From contig JAFQCR010000001.1 of NCBI GenBank assembly GCA_017416345.1, forward strand, positions 47,605-111,604: a stretch of 64,000 nucleotides of DNA, read 5' to 3'. The position numbers and the translations under genes were made by a program. Under the pieces are notes generated by a model. The model ran no database searches. It was not told where the DNA came from and was given only the letters and a program-made list of their open reading frames with translations. Below, piece by piece: positions 34,672 through 42,968 of the stretch. Position 1 is the stretch's first letter. The number at the start of each line of letters is the position of its first letter. The stretch is from Clostridia bacterium. Its GTDB lineage: Bacteria > Bacillota > Clostridia > Oscillospirales > Acutalibacteraceae.

Positions 34672-36321
34672 ATGGCAAAATATTATACAACAGCTTTAGG
34701 CTTGAAGCCGTCCGAGACTCAATGCTGTGCCGATGCTTTGGAAAGAATCATCGGTGACCTTCCTAACGGAAGCGAGCTTGTTTTGGGTCGCGGAAGATGG
34801 TTTTTGAGCCGCAGACTTCAGATATCGGGCAAAAAGAACTTCACCTTAAGCGGTGAAAACGCAACCTTGGTCTCGCATTTTGACAATGTTGACGTTTCAA
34901 AGTCCGACGGTGCCATTCGGTTTACCGATTGCGAAAACCTCACCGTCAGAAATCTTCAGTTTGATTACGATATTCCGATAAATATGGCAGGCCGTGTCGT
35001 TAGCATCGACCGTGAGGCGGGCACCTTTGATATCAAGGTGTTTGACAGCTTCAAATGTGTCGGAAACGAGCGTTTTGAGGCTTTTAACTCGATGGATGAG
35101 GAGCAGACACCTGATTATAAATTCGTGTCATACTCGGATTGCCCCAAGGAGTACCTCGGCAATAATACCTACCGCATAAATGCAGGGGAAATGAAGCTTT
35201 CGGTCGATCGCATAGAGGATAACCATCTTATGGTCATCCGCCACGTGAAATACGGCCCCCAACTGCTGATATTCAAGGGTGTTTTCGGCTGTACCTTGGA
35301 GGATATTACGATATATGCCTCGGCAGGTCTTACATATCTTATAGCGCCCCGTTGCTCGGATTTCAATTTCATCAGATGCAGTCTGCGTCTGCCCGAAAAC
35401 AGCGAGCGTCTGTTTGCCTCCAATGCCGACGGTATGCACGTTGTGGGTCTTACCGGCAAGCTTTATATGAAGGATTGCTATTTTGAAAATATGGGTGATG
35501 ATGCTCTTAATATGCACAGCACTGCAGGCACCGTTTTCACCGACCCCGAAAACAATACCTTCAAGTGCGTTTACGGCCGTATCAATACCCGACTTGACAG
35601 CCTTTTGGACGATGACTGGGCCAAAGCAGGAGATATTCTCAACATCTATGAGCAGGAAAGCTTTGACCACGTGGCCTCGGTCAGGGTGGTGTCGTATAAA
35701 GGCAACGATGTTGTTTATGAGCCGATATTCGGTGAATTCAAGAAGGGTAATATCGTTGGAAACACTGCCCTTTATGCCGAGACCCATCTTGACGGCTGTA
35801 CAGTTTACAACACCCGTGCCAGGGCTTTTTTGTTCCAGACCGAGAACATTCTGGTTGAAAACTGCCACATTCACGGAATGTCGGGCTGTGCGATGATACT
35901 GTCACCCGATATCCGCAAATGGCACGAGGTCGGCCCCTGCAAGAACGTTGTCATCCGCAATAATATGATCGAAAAATGCGGCTATGCAAAGCTTCCGTCC
36001 AATATCGGTGCTATTGCCGTAAAATGCTGTCACGATGCAGGTCTGACCGATTCGCCCGCAGGTGTTCACGAAAATTTCACTATCGAGGGCAACACCTTCC
36101 GCAATTTGGGTGCAAGCGGTGTGTTTGCTTTGGCGGTCAAGGGTATCACGGTCAAAAACAACCGTTTTGAGAACTGCTCGAGCAACCGCTTCAGTGAGGA
36201 TGTTGAGTCGATAAAGTACGATGTTGCGTTGATGAACTGCGATGATGCCGAGGTTTCGGGCAACACATCAGACCGTGGCGAAGCCAATGCGTTACATCTT
36301 AATAATGTGAAGCTGAAATGA
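34672..36321 (+). CDS. Right-handed parallel beta-helix protein, GH110-like
   Basis: 549 residues, no signal peptide. Repeated short strands with Asn and Cys ladders (for example NLTVRNLQFDYD, NFTIEGNTFRNLG, GITVKNNRFENCSSNRF) show a beta-helix. The stretch ASNADGMHVV with NMGDDALNMHS closely matches the active-site region of GH110 exo-alpha-galactosidases (Asp-rich, DxxH and MDDAxNxHG). That would make it an alpha-galactosidase-like enzyme acting in the cytoplasm. An opening of about 60 residues (GLKPSETQCCADALERII) precedes the first coil. Start ATG after TTTTGGAGG. It overlaps the pseudouridine synthase by four bases. The activity is inferred from motif only. Confidence 0.75.
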   Translation: MAKYYTTALGLKPSETQCCADALERIIGDLPNGSELVLGRGRWFLSRRLQISGKKNFTLSGENATLVSHFDNVDVSKSDGAIRFTDCENLTVRNLQFDYDIPINMAGRVVSIDREAGTFDIKVFDSFKCVGNERFEAFNSMDEEQTPDYKFVSYSDCPKEYLGNNTYRINAGEMKLSVDRIEDNHLMVIRHVKYGPQLLIFKGVFGCTLEDITIYASAGLTYLIAPRCSDFNFIRCSLRLPENSERLFASNADGMHVVGLTGKLYMKDCYFENMGDDALNMHSTAGTVFTDPENNTFKCVYGRINTRLDSLLDDDWAKAGDILNIYEQESFDHVASVRVVSYKGNDVVYEPIFGEFKKGNIVGNTALYAETHLDGCTVYNTRARAFLFQTENILVENCHIHGMSGCAMILSPDIRKWHEVGPCKNVVIRNNMIEKCGYAKLPSNIGAIAVKCCHDAGLTDSPAGVHENFTIEGNTFRNLGASGVFALAVKGITVKNNRFENCSSNRFSEDVESIKYDVALMNCDDAEVSGNTSDRGEANALHLNNVKLK

Positions 36322-36974
36322 ATAACGATATAAAAATTTTGCAGGATACGGCCGAATGTGTTGTCTGCATAAAGCCGTCGGGCGTGACAAGTGAGGACGG
36401 CAAAGTCCCCGGTATGCCCACGCTTTTGGCAGACGGTGACAAAAAGCCGTTGGTGGTTCACCGTCTTGATAAGGAGGTGAGCGGTGTGATGGTATTTGCC
36501 AAAACGCCCAAAGCCGCCGCTGAGCTGACAAGACAGATAACCGACAAGACCTTTAAAAAGGAATACCTTGCCGTTGTGTCGGGTGAGGCTGAAGAGCACG
36601 GGGTCTTGGAGGATCTTCTGTACCACGACCGCACAAAAAACAAGACCTACACCGTAAAGCGTGAGCGCAAGGGCGTAAAGCCGGCCAAGCTGGAATTTTG
36701 GCGTTTGGCTGTGGCCGAGACCGAGTGCGGTACGGTGTCATTGGTGAAGGTCAAGCTTTACACGGGACGCACCCATCAGATAAGGGTGCAGTTTGCATCA
36801 CGTAAGCACCCCATATTGGGTGACCGCAAATACGGCTCAGAGGTCAACTGCCGAATTGCGCTTTTTTCAAGACTTGTGGGCTTTAAAATCGGAGCAGATG
36901 ATGTGGATCTCACCGCAGAGCCTGAATGTATCTTTCCGTGGGACATATTTTCGGAAATACTTGGTCAAATTTAA
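36318..36974 (+). CDS. RluA-family pseudouridine synthase, short form
   Basis: 218 residues: the catalytic domain only, with VHRLDKEVSGVMVFAKT (catalytic Asp in HRLD) and GRTHQIRVQFASRKHPILGDRKYG. The S4 RNA-binding domain of longer RluD-type enzymes is missing, as in RluA/TruC-like members. It isomerises uridine in rRNA or tRNA; the site cannot be told. The ATGA overlap with the beta-helix gene means coupled translation of two unrelated functions. Confidence 0.9.
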   Translation: MNNDIKILQDTAECVVCIKPSGVTSEDGKVPGMPTLLADGDKKPLVVHRLDKEVSGVMVFAKTPKAAAELTRQITDKTFKKEYLAVVSGEAEEHGVLEDLLYHDRTKNKTYTVKRERKGVKPAKLEFWRLAVAETECGTVSLVKVKLYTGRTHQIRVQFASRKHPILGDRKYGSEVNCRIALFSRLVGFKIGADDVDLTAEPECIFPWDIFSEILGQI

Positions 36975-36995
36975 AGATTGTTCATACTTAATCTA

Positions 36996-37023
36996 TTGAC
37001 AAATATTTTTAACGTGATAAAAT
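36996..37023 (+). promoter_or_regulatory. Promoter of the marR-ABC operon
   Basis: TTGACA (36996-37001), 16-base spacer, TAAAAT (37018-37023). The -10 overlaps the first base positions of the palindrome at 37021. Confidence 0.85.
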
Positions 37024-37054
37024 AGTTAACGTATTTAATAATACGTTAACTATT
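37021..37054. promoter_or_regulatory. Perfect 15-bp palindromic MarR operator
   Basis: AATAGTTAACGTATT and its exact reverse complement are separated by TAAT. The palindrome overlaps the -10 end and the transcription start of the marR operon, so bound MarR would block the polymerase. The right arm is followed by TTTTTTAT, so the RNA could also form a weak AT-rich hairpin. Confidence 0.88.
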
Positions 37055-37072
37055 TTTTATGGAGTGATGAAG

Positions 37073-37555
37073 ATGAATAATACAGAATACAGTGCCAAGA
37101 TCAAGGCAATGGCCGAACTGTCACGTCAGATCAACCGTGCTCATATAAAGGTGTTTGAAAAGCATGCTGTGGATGTATTTGGAATACACCGCAGTCAGCA
37201 TATGATGCTGATGTTCATTTCAAAGAATAAAAACGTTTCTCAGCGACAGATCGCAGATGCTTTTAACATCAGCGCCGCTGCCGTTGCCGTAACCTTGAAA
37301 AAGCTTGAATCGGCTGGCTTTATCGTCCGCAATGCGTCCAAGATGGACAGCCGCCGCAATCACATCTGCATAAGTGAAAAGGGTCAGGAGATCATCAATG
37401 AGACCTCGCACGTTTTCGGTAATATCGACCATCTTATGTTCAAGGATTTCACCGATGATGAAATAGAGCAGCTTCGTGTTTTCTGCGAAAGAATGTACGA
37501 TAATCTTATCAAGGCCGAATCGGTTACGACCGAGGAGCTTAAGGGTGAAATTTAA
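37073..37555 (+). CDS. MarR family transcriptional regulator
   Basis: 160 residues. Dimer helix at the N-terminus, then the winged HTH (QRQIADAFNISAAAVAVTLKKLESAGFIVR, wing KMDSRRNHICISEKGQEII). GGAG at 37061-37064 is eight bases from the ATG used; GTG at 37064 and ATG at 37067 lie in or next to the binding site. It very likely represses its own operon through the palindrome at 37021-37054, released by a ligand such as a drug exported by the two ABC proteins. Stop overlaps the next ATG by one base. Confidence 0.93.
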   Translation: MNNTEYSAKIKAMAELSRQINRAHIKVFEKHAVDVFGIHRSQHMMLMFISKNKNVSQRQIADAFNISAAAVAVTLKKLESAGFIVRNASKMDSRRNHICISEKGQEIINETSHVFGNIDHLMFKDFTDDEIEQLRVFCERMYDNLIKAESVTTEELKGEI

Positions 37556-39297
37556 TGAAGACCTGGTATAAATATATAAAACCGTACCTTAAGTATTTCA
37601 TCACGGGTCCCGTTTGTATGATAATCGAGGTCATCGGTGAAATGCTGATGCCGTTTATGCTGTCGGTCGTGATAAACGCAGGTGAGGACGGCACTTTGAC
37701 CGTTACCAAGAGCATTCTTATTGCGCTTGGAATGATAGGAATTGCCGTAATGATGATGGTCGGCGGTGTTGGAGGAGCATATTTCGGCGCTAAAGCGTCG
37801 GTCAATTTTGCCGCAGATCTAAGAGCCGATGTTTATCGCAAGGTTCAGGAATTTTCCTTCAAAAATATTGATAAATTCTCCACCGGTTCACTTGTTACAC
37901 GTCTTACCAATGACGTTACCCAGCTGCAGAATTTTGTCAATATGCTGCTCAGAATGGCTCTGCGCTCACCCGGTATGATGATCGGCGGCATCATTATGGC
38001 TGTAATGTTAAAGCCCGGTTTGTCGGTCGTTCTGGCCATAACCGTGCCTTTGATGATGATGGCGATCTTCGGCCTCATTTTTATGGGCTTTAAGCGCTTT
38101 TCAAGAATGCAGACCAAGATCGATAAGCTTAATTCCACCGTTCAGGAGAGCGTTACCAACGTCCGTGTTGTAAAGTCGTTTGTCCGTGAGGATCACGAAA
38201 ACGACAAGTTCCGTGATGCCAACGGTGAACTGAAAAGATCGGGAATGTCGGCCATGAAGGTAATGATCTTTATGGGACCTGTTTCCACGATCTTTATGAA
38301 TGTCACCACATTGATCGTTCTGTGGCTCGGTTCAAGGGCTGTCGGCAACGGTACCATGAATGTCGGTGACCTTTCGGCATTTCTGACCTACGTTTCGCAG
38401 ATATTGATGTCCATTATGATGATAACGATGCTGCTTATGACCTCGGCAAGAGCTTTGGCCTCGGCCAGACGTATAAAGGAGGTCTTGAACGAGGAGATCG
38501 ACATCACCGATGCCGAGTCGACCGAAAAGGACAGAACCGTTGAAAAGGGCAGAATAGAGTTCCGTAACGTTTCCTTCCGATACTACAAAAACAGCGAGGA
38601 GGCTGTTTTGCAGAACATAAATCTTGAGATCGAAGCAGGTTCAACCGTCGGTATAATCGGCTCGACGGGTTGCGGTAAGACTACACTTGTTTCAATGATA
38701 CCCCGACTTTACGACGTTGACGAGGGCGAGGTGCTGGTCGACGGAATAAACGTACGTGACTATTCGCTTTTTAACCTGCGTGAGGGTGTCAGTATGGTTC
38801 TGCAAAAGAACGTTCTGTTTAGCGGAACCATTCGTGAAAACCTGCTTTGGGGTGACGAGAATGCCACCGACGAGCAAGTTTTCGCCGCGGCCGAAAGCGC
38901 TCAGGCCGATAAATTCGTAACCTCGTTTACCAACGGCTACGAAAGCGACCTTGGGCAGGGAGGCTCGAATGTTTCGGGCGGTCAGAAGCAAAGGCTTTGT
39001 ATTGCACGTGCGCTTTTGAAAAATCCCAAGATACTCATTCTTGACGATTCGACAAGTGCCGTCGATACCGCTACCGAGGCAAGCATACGCCGTGCCTTTA
39101 AGGAGGATATCCCCGACGCTACCAAGATAATAATTGCACAGCGTATATCCTCGGTCGTTGATGCCGACCGTATCGTTGTTATGGACGACGGCAAGATAAC
39201 CGGTGTCGGAACTCACGATGAGCTGTTGGCCAACAACACCGAGTATCAGGAGATATACTACTCCCAGATGGAAAAGGAGGCAAAGAACAATGGCTAA
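37555..39297 (+). CDS. ABC exporter half-transporter, degenerate nucleotide site
   Basis: 580 residues. Six-helix exporter domain (about 1-310), then an ABC domain with Walker A GSTGCGKTT, signature VSGGQ and Walker B ILILDDSTSAVD. The residue after Walker B is Asp where Glu is the usual catalytic base, the mark of the degenerate site in heterodimeric exporters (TM287/288, LmrCD types). Hence it likely pairs with the next protein. MarR control suggests drug or toxic compound export. The next ORF starts within its last eight bases. Confidence 0.93.
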   Translation: MKTWYKYIKPYLKYFITGPVCMIIEVIGEMLMPFMLSVVINAGEDGTLTVTKSILIALGMIGIAVMMMVGGVGGAYFGAKASVNFAADLRADVYRKVQEFSFKNIDKFSTGSLVTRLTNDVTQLQNFVNMLLRMALRSPGMMIGGIIMAVMLKPGLSVVLAITVPLMMMAIFGLIFMGFKRFSRMQTKIDKLNSTVQESVTNVRVVKSFVREDHENDKFRDANGELKRSGMSAMKVMIFMGPVSTIFMNVTTLIVLWLGSRAVGNGTMNVGDLSAFLTYVSQILMSIMMITMLLMTSARALASARRIKEVLNEEIDITDAESTEKDRTVEKGRIEFRNVSFRYYKNSEEAVLQNINLEIEAGSTVGIIGSTGCGKTTLVSMIPRLYDVDEGEVLVDGINVRDYSLFNLREGVSMVLQKNVLFSGTIRENLLWGDENATDEQVFAAAESAQADKFVTSFTNGYESDLGQGGSNVSGGQKQRLCIARALLKNPKILILDDSTSAVDTATEASIRRAFKEDIPDATKIIIAQRISSVVDADRIVVMDDGKITGVGTHDELLANNTEYQEIYYSQMEKEAKNNG

Positions 39298-41263
39298 ACG
39301 TACATTGGAAGACCTCCAAAGGCAGTATAATCTGAAGGCGGCCAGCGAAAAACGGGGGATGCCCATGGGACCGAGAGGCGGCAGGGGAGGCCCTATGCCG
39401 CACGGCAAACCCAAAAACACCGCCGCTACCATCAAGCGCTTGTGGGGCTATGTTTCGTGCTATAAGCTCCGTCTTGTGCTGGTCATATTCTGTATGCTGA
39501 TAAGCACCGTGACCTCGCTTATCGGCGGTTATATGCTGGCTCCCATCATCAACCGCATCACATTGGCGGTGGCTCCCAATGCCGATATCAGCTTTACACC
39601 CGTCGGCAAGGTTGCCGACAGCGTGATATCCAAGGTCAGCGAGATCCCCATCTTTGACAAAATTGCCTCGCTCGGCAATTTTGCGGCTGTGTCAATTTAT
39701 GTTCTTGCGGCTATACTGATAATGCTTCTGGTCTATCTTTTGGGTATACTTTCAAGCTATCTGCAGGCAAGAATTATGCTCAGTGTTTCGCAAAACGCTA
39801 CCGAAAAGCTGCGTAATGACCTTTTCGAGAAGCTGATGCGACTTCCCACAAGGTATTTCGATTCCACCCCCACGGGTGAGACCATGAGCCGTTTTACCAA
39901 CGACGTTGATAACATCGACGTTATGCTCAATAACTCACTGACTTCGGTCGTGTCGGGCTTTATTTCGATCATCGGCACGGTGGTGTTTATGGTGACCACC
40001 AACATCTGGCTGACACTTATAACTGTCGTTTTTGTGCCGATATTCATCAAGGGTGGTGCCTGGATAGGCTCAAGGTCAAGAAAGTACCACTCGGGTCAGC
40101 AGGCGGCTTTGGGCGCTGTCAACGGATATATCGAGGAGACCGTCACGGGACAGAAGGTCGTCAAGGTGTTTAACCACGAGGAGACCTGCGTTGACGAATT
40201 TGAACTCTTGAACGACGATATGCGTGACAAGCAGTTCAAGGCACAGTTTTACGGCGGTATAATGGGTCCTATAATGCACAATACAAGCATGATAAGCTAT
40301 GCCGTTACCATCGGTGTCGGCGGTGTGCTGATGTGCTTGACCGGCTTTGGCCCCGGTGACCTCACCGTCTTTGCCAACTATTCACGTCAGTTTTCAATGC
40401 CCATCAATCAGCTTTCAATGCAGATAAATACCGTTTTCGCCGCTCTGGCAGGCGCTGAGCGTGTATTCGGTATAATGGACGCCGAGCCCGAAGCATCCGA
40501 TGACGAGGATGCCAAAAAAGCTGACGGTATGAAGGGCTTTGTTGAGGTCAAAAACGTCACCTTCGGCTATGATCCCGATAAGGTGATCCTGCGAGATATC
40601 TCGCTTTATGCCAAGCCCGGTCAGAAGATAGCCTTTGTCGGCTCAACGGGAGCAGGCAAGACCACCATCACAAATTTGCTCAACCGATTCTACGATATCG
40701 ACGAGGGCTCGATCACCATCGACGGTGTGGATATCAGGGAATACAGCCGTGAAAGTTTACGTAAAAATATAGCAATGGTTCTGCAGGACACCCATCTTTT
40801 CAGCGGAACGATCATGGAAAATATCCGCTACGGAAGGCTTGATGCAACCGATGAGGAGGTCATTGCCGCCGCCAAAACGGCCAGCGCACATAGCTTTATA
40901 ATGCGTCTGTCCGACGGCTATAACACCGTGATAGAGGGTGACGGTGCCAATCTGTCTCAAGGTCAGCGCCAGCTTTTAAACATCGCACGTGCCGCCTTGT
41001 CAAAGGCTCCGATACTCGTTCTCGACGAGGCTACCAGCTCGGTCGATACCCGAACCGAGCGCCATATTGAACACGGTATGGATCGCTTGATGAAGGACAG
41101 AACGACCTTTGTTATTGCTCACAGACTTTCCACCGTCCGCAACTCAAATGCCATTATGGTGCTTGAAAAGGGCGAGATAATCGAGCGTGGCACCCACGAC
41201 GAGCTGTTGGAGCTTAAAGGCAGGTATTACGAACTGTATACCGGCGTCAAGGAGCTTGATTGA
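39290..41263 (+). CDS. ABC exporter half-transporter, canonical partner
   Basis: 657 residues. An extra Gly/Pro/Arg-rich N-terminus (MGPRGGRGGPMPHGKPK, residues about 26-42) precedes the first membrane helix, six helices with a longer extracellular segment between helices 1 and 2 (about 100-160) follow, then the ABC domain: Walker A GSTGAGKTT, signature LSQGQ (Gly to Gln change), Walker B ILVLDEATSSVD with the catalytic Glu. It complements the degenerate partner. Start ATG after AAAAGGAGG within the previous gene. The glycine-rich tail is common in this partner type. Confidence 0.93.
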   Translation: MAKRTLEDLQRQYNLKAASEKRGMPMGPRGGRGGPMPHGKPKNTAATIKRLWGYVSCYKLRLVLVIFCMLISTVTSLIGGYMLAPIINRITLAVAPNADISFTPVGKVADSVISKVSEIPIFDKIASLGNFAAVSIYVLAAILIMLLVYLLGILSSYLQARIMLSVSQNATEKLRNDLFEKLMRLPTRYFDSTPTGETMSRFTNDVDNIDVMLNNSLTSVVSGFISIIGTVVFMVTTNIWLTLITVVFVPIFIKGGAWIGSRSRKYHSGQQAALGAVNGYIEETVTGQKVVKVFNHEETCVDEFELLNDDMRDKQFKAQFYGGIMGPIMHNTSMISYAVTIGVGGVLMCLTGFGPGDLTVFANYSRQFSMPINQLSMQINTVFAALAGAERVFGIMDAEPEASDDEDAKKADGMKGFVEVKNVTFGYDPDKVILRDISLYAKPGQKIAFVGSTGAGKTTITNLLNRFYDIDEGSITIDGVDIREYSRESLRKNIAMVLQDTHLFSGTIMENIRYGRLDATDEEVIAAAKTASAHSFIMRLSDGYNTVIEGDGANLSQGQRQLLNIARAALSKAPILVLDEATSSVDTRTERHIEHGMDRLMKDRTTFVIAHRLSTVRNSNAIMVLEKGEIIERGTHDELLELKGRYYELYTGVKELD

Positions 41264-41406
41264 TTAAATTTGATCGGCAATCGGAAATTTAACTTAATAA
41301 TTTTAAGTTTTAAGGCGCTAAAGCGTTAAAAACGGTTGCCGACACTTTTCATCGTGTTTTCGACACTTAAAAATGACAGAAAACGCTGATTTTACAACAT
41401 TTTTGA

Positions 41407-41435
41407 TTGACAGAGGGAAGTAATTGATATATAAT
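41407..41435 (+). promoter_or_regulatory. Promoter of gdhA
   Basis: TTGACA (41407-41412), 17-base spacer, TATAAT (41430-41435): a consensus promoter, fitting high expression. The 140 bases before it are AT-rich with small dyads (AACTTAA/TTAAGTT, GCGCT/AGCG) but no clear terminator of the ABC operon. Confidence 0.9.
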
Positions 41436-41471
41436 TACTCTGTTAAAAACTTCGTTTGGAGGAGAATACAT

Positions 41472-42824
41472 ATGTTTACTAACGAATATCTTAAAAAGGT
41501 TTACGCTGATATGGAAAAGCGTAACCCCGGCGAAACTGAATTCCATCAGACCGTGCAGGAGGTTCTTACCTCTATCGAGCCAGTTGTCAACGCTCATCCC
41601 GAGTACGAGAAGCTTGACATTATCGGCAGAATGGTAGAGCCTGAGAGACTTATCAAGTTCCGTGTGGCTTGGGTCGATGATAACGGTCAGGTTCAGGTCA
41701 ACCGCGGATTCCGTGTACAGTTCAACTCGGCTATCGGTCCTTACAAGGGCGGTCTCCGTTTCCATCCTTCCGTTAACGAGAGTATTATGAAGTTCCTCGG
41801 CTTCGAGCAGACCTTCAAGAACTCGCTTACCACTCTGCCTATGGGCGGCGGTAAGGGCGGCTCCGACTTTGATCCTCAGGGCAAGTCCGACGGCGAAGTT
41901 ATGCGCTTCTGCCAGAGCTTTATGACCGAGCTTTCTAAGCACATCGGTGCTAATACCGACGTTCCTGCAGGTGATATCGGTGTAGGCGCACGTGAGGTAG
42001 GCTACCTCTACGGCCAGTATAAGAGACTCCGTAACGAGTTTACCGGCGTTCTCACCGGTAAGGGTATTTCTTACGGCGGTTCGCTCATCCGTCCCGAGGC
42101 AACCGGTTTCGGTGCTGTTTACTATGCAGTTGAAATGCTCAAGTATTTCAAGGACGACATCAAGGGCAAGACCTTTGCAGTTTCCGGCTTCGGTAACGTT
42201 GCCTGGGGTGCTGTCAAGAAGATCACCGAGCTCGGCGGTAAGGTAGTTACCATTTCCGGCCCCGACGGTTACATCTACGATCCCGACGGTGTTTCCACCG
42301 ATGAAAAGATCAACTTTATGCTTGAGATGCGTGCATCCTGCCGCAACAGAGTTGAGGACTATGCCGATAAGTTCGGTGTTAAGTTCTTCAAGGGCGAGAA
42401 GCCTTGGGGCACTAAGGTTGACATCGTTATGCCTTGCGCAACCCAGAACGAGGTTGACGTTGAAGAGGCCAAAAGAATTGTTGCCAACGGCGTTAAGTAC
42501 TATGTTGAGGTCTCCAATATGCCCACCACCAACGAGGCAGTTGCATACCTCAAGGAGAACGGCGTGATCGTTGCTCCTTCCAAGGCGGTTAACGCAGGCG
42601 GTGTTGCAGTTTCGGGTCTTGAGATGAGCCAGAACTCTATGCGTTACAGCTGGTCGGCTGAAGAGGTTGACGCAAAGCTCCACACCATTATGAGCAACAT
42701 TTTCGAGAGCTCTATCAAGGCTGCCAACAGATACGGCCTTGGTGACGACCTCGTAGCAGGCGCTAACATCGCAGGCTTTGAGAAGGTTGCCGAAGCAATG
42801 ATCGCTCAGGGCGTTGCTTACTAA
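41472..42824 (+). CDS. gdhA: NADP-type glutamate dehydrogenase
   Basis: 450 residues, the hexameric family I length. It interconverts 2-oxoglutarate + ammonia and glutamate. Visible: VQVNRGFRVQFNSAIGPYKGGLRFHPSV, the active-site Lys in LPMGGGKGGSDFDP, the VPAGDIGVGAREVGYLYGQY stretch, and the dinucleotide fold FAVSGFGNVAWGA. Start ATG after TTTGGAGGAG; a longer frame would run into the promoter. Codon use and promoter suggest a highly expressed gene for ammonia assimilation. Confidence 0.97.
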   Translation: MFTNEYLKKVYADMEKRNPGETEFHQTVQEVLTSIEPVVNAHPEYEKLDIIGRMVEPERLIKFRVAWVDDNGQVQVNRGFRVQFNSAIGPYKGGLRFHPSVNESIMKFLGFEQTFKNSLTTLPMGGGKGGSDFDPQGKSDGEVMRFCQSFMTELSKHIGANTDVPAGDIGVGAREVGYLYGQYKRLRNEFTGVLTGKGISYGGSLIRPEATGFGAVYYAVEMLKYFKDDIKGKTFAVSGFGNVAWGAVKKITELGGKVVTISGPDGYIYDPDGVSTDEKINFMLEMRASCRNRVEDYADKFGVKFFKGEKPWGTKVDIVMPCATQNEVDVEEAKRIVANGVKYYVEVSNMPTTNEAVAYLKENGVIVAPSKAVNAGGVAVSGLEMSQNSMRYSWSAEEVDAKLHTIMSNIFESSIKAANRYGLGDDLVAGANIAGFEKVAEAMIAQGVAY

Positions 42825-42838
42825 TTAAATCAAAACCT

Positions 42839-42869
42839 AAAAAGCAGAGGGAGACCTCTGCTTTTTTTG
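42839..42869 (+). terminator. gdhA terminator
   Basis: AAAAGCAGAGG-GAGA-CCTCTGCTTTT followed by T. A near copy follows the next gene (44227-44256). Confidence 0.92.
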
Positions 42870-42968
42870 TAACATTTTATTGTTTTCAACCGTATTAAGA
42901 ATGTGGAGTTATATTGACAAAGTTCTTTTAAAATGATACTATTGTTTAAAACCGTAACGGAGGGGAAT

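Noticed and set aside
36974-37072. The 37021 palindrome as the terminator of the pseudouridine synthase gene
   Set aside because: The stem is AT-rich and overlaps a good promoter upstream of marR, so an operator explains it better; weak terminator activity is still possible.
41367-42683. Long minus-strand open frame opposite gdhA
   Set aside because: Low-complexity antisense shadow caused by codon bias; it shows no family motif, start site or promoter, while gdhA is certain.
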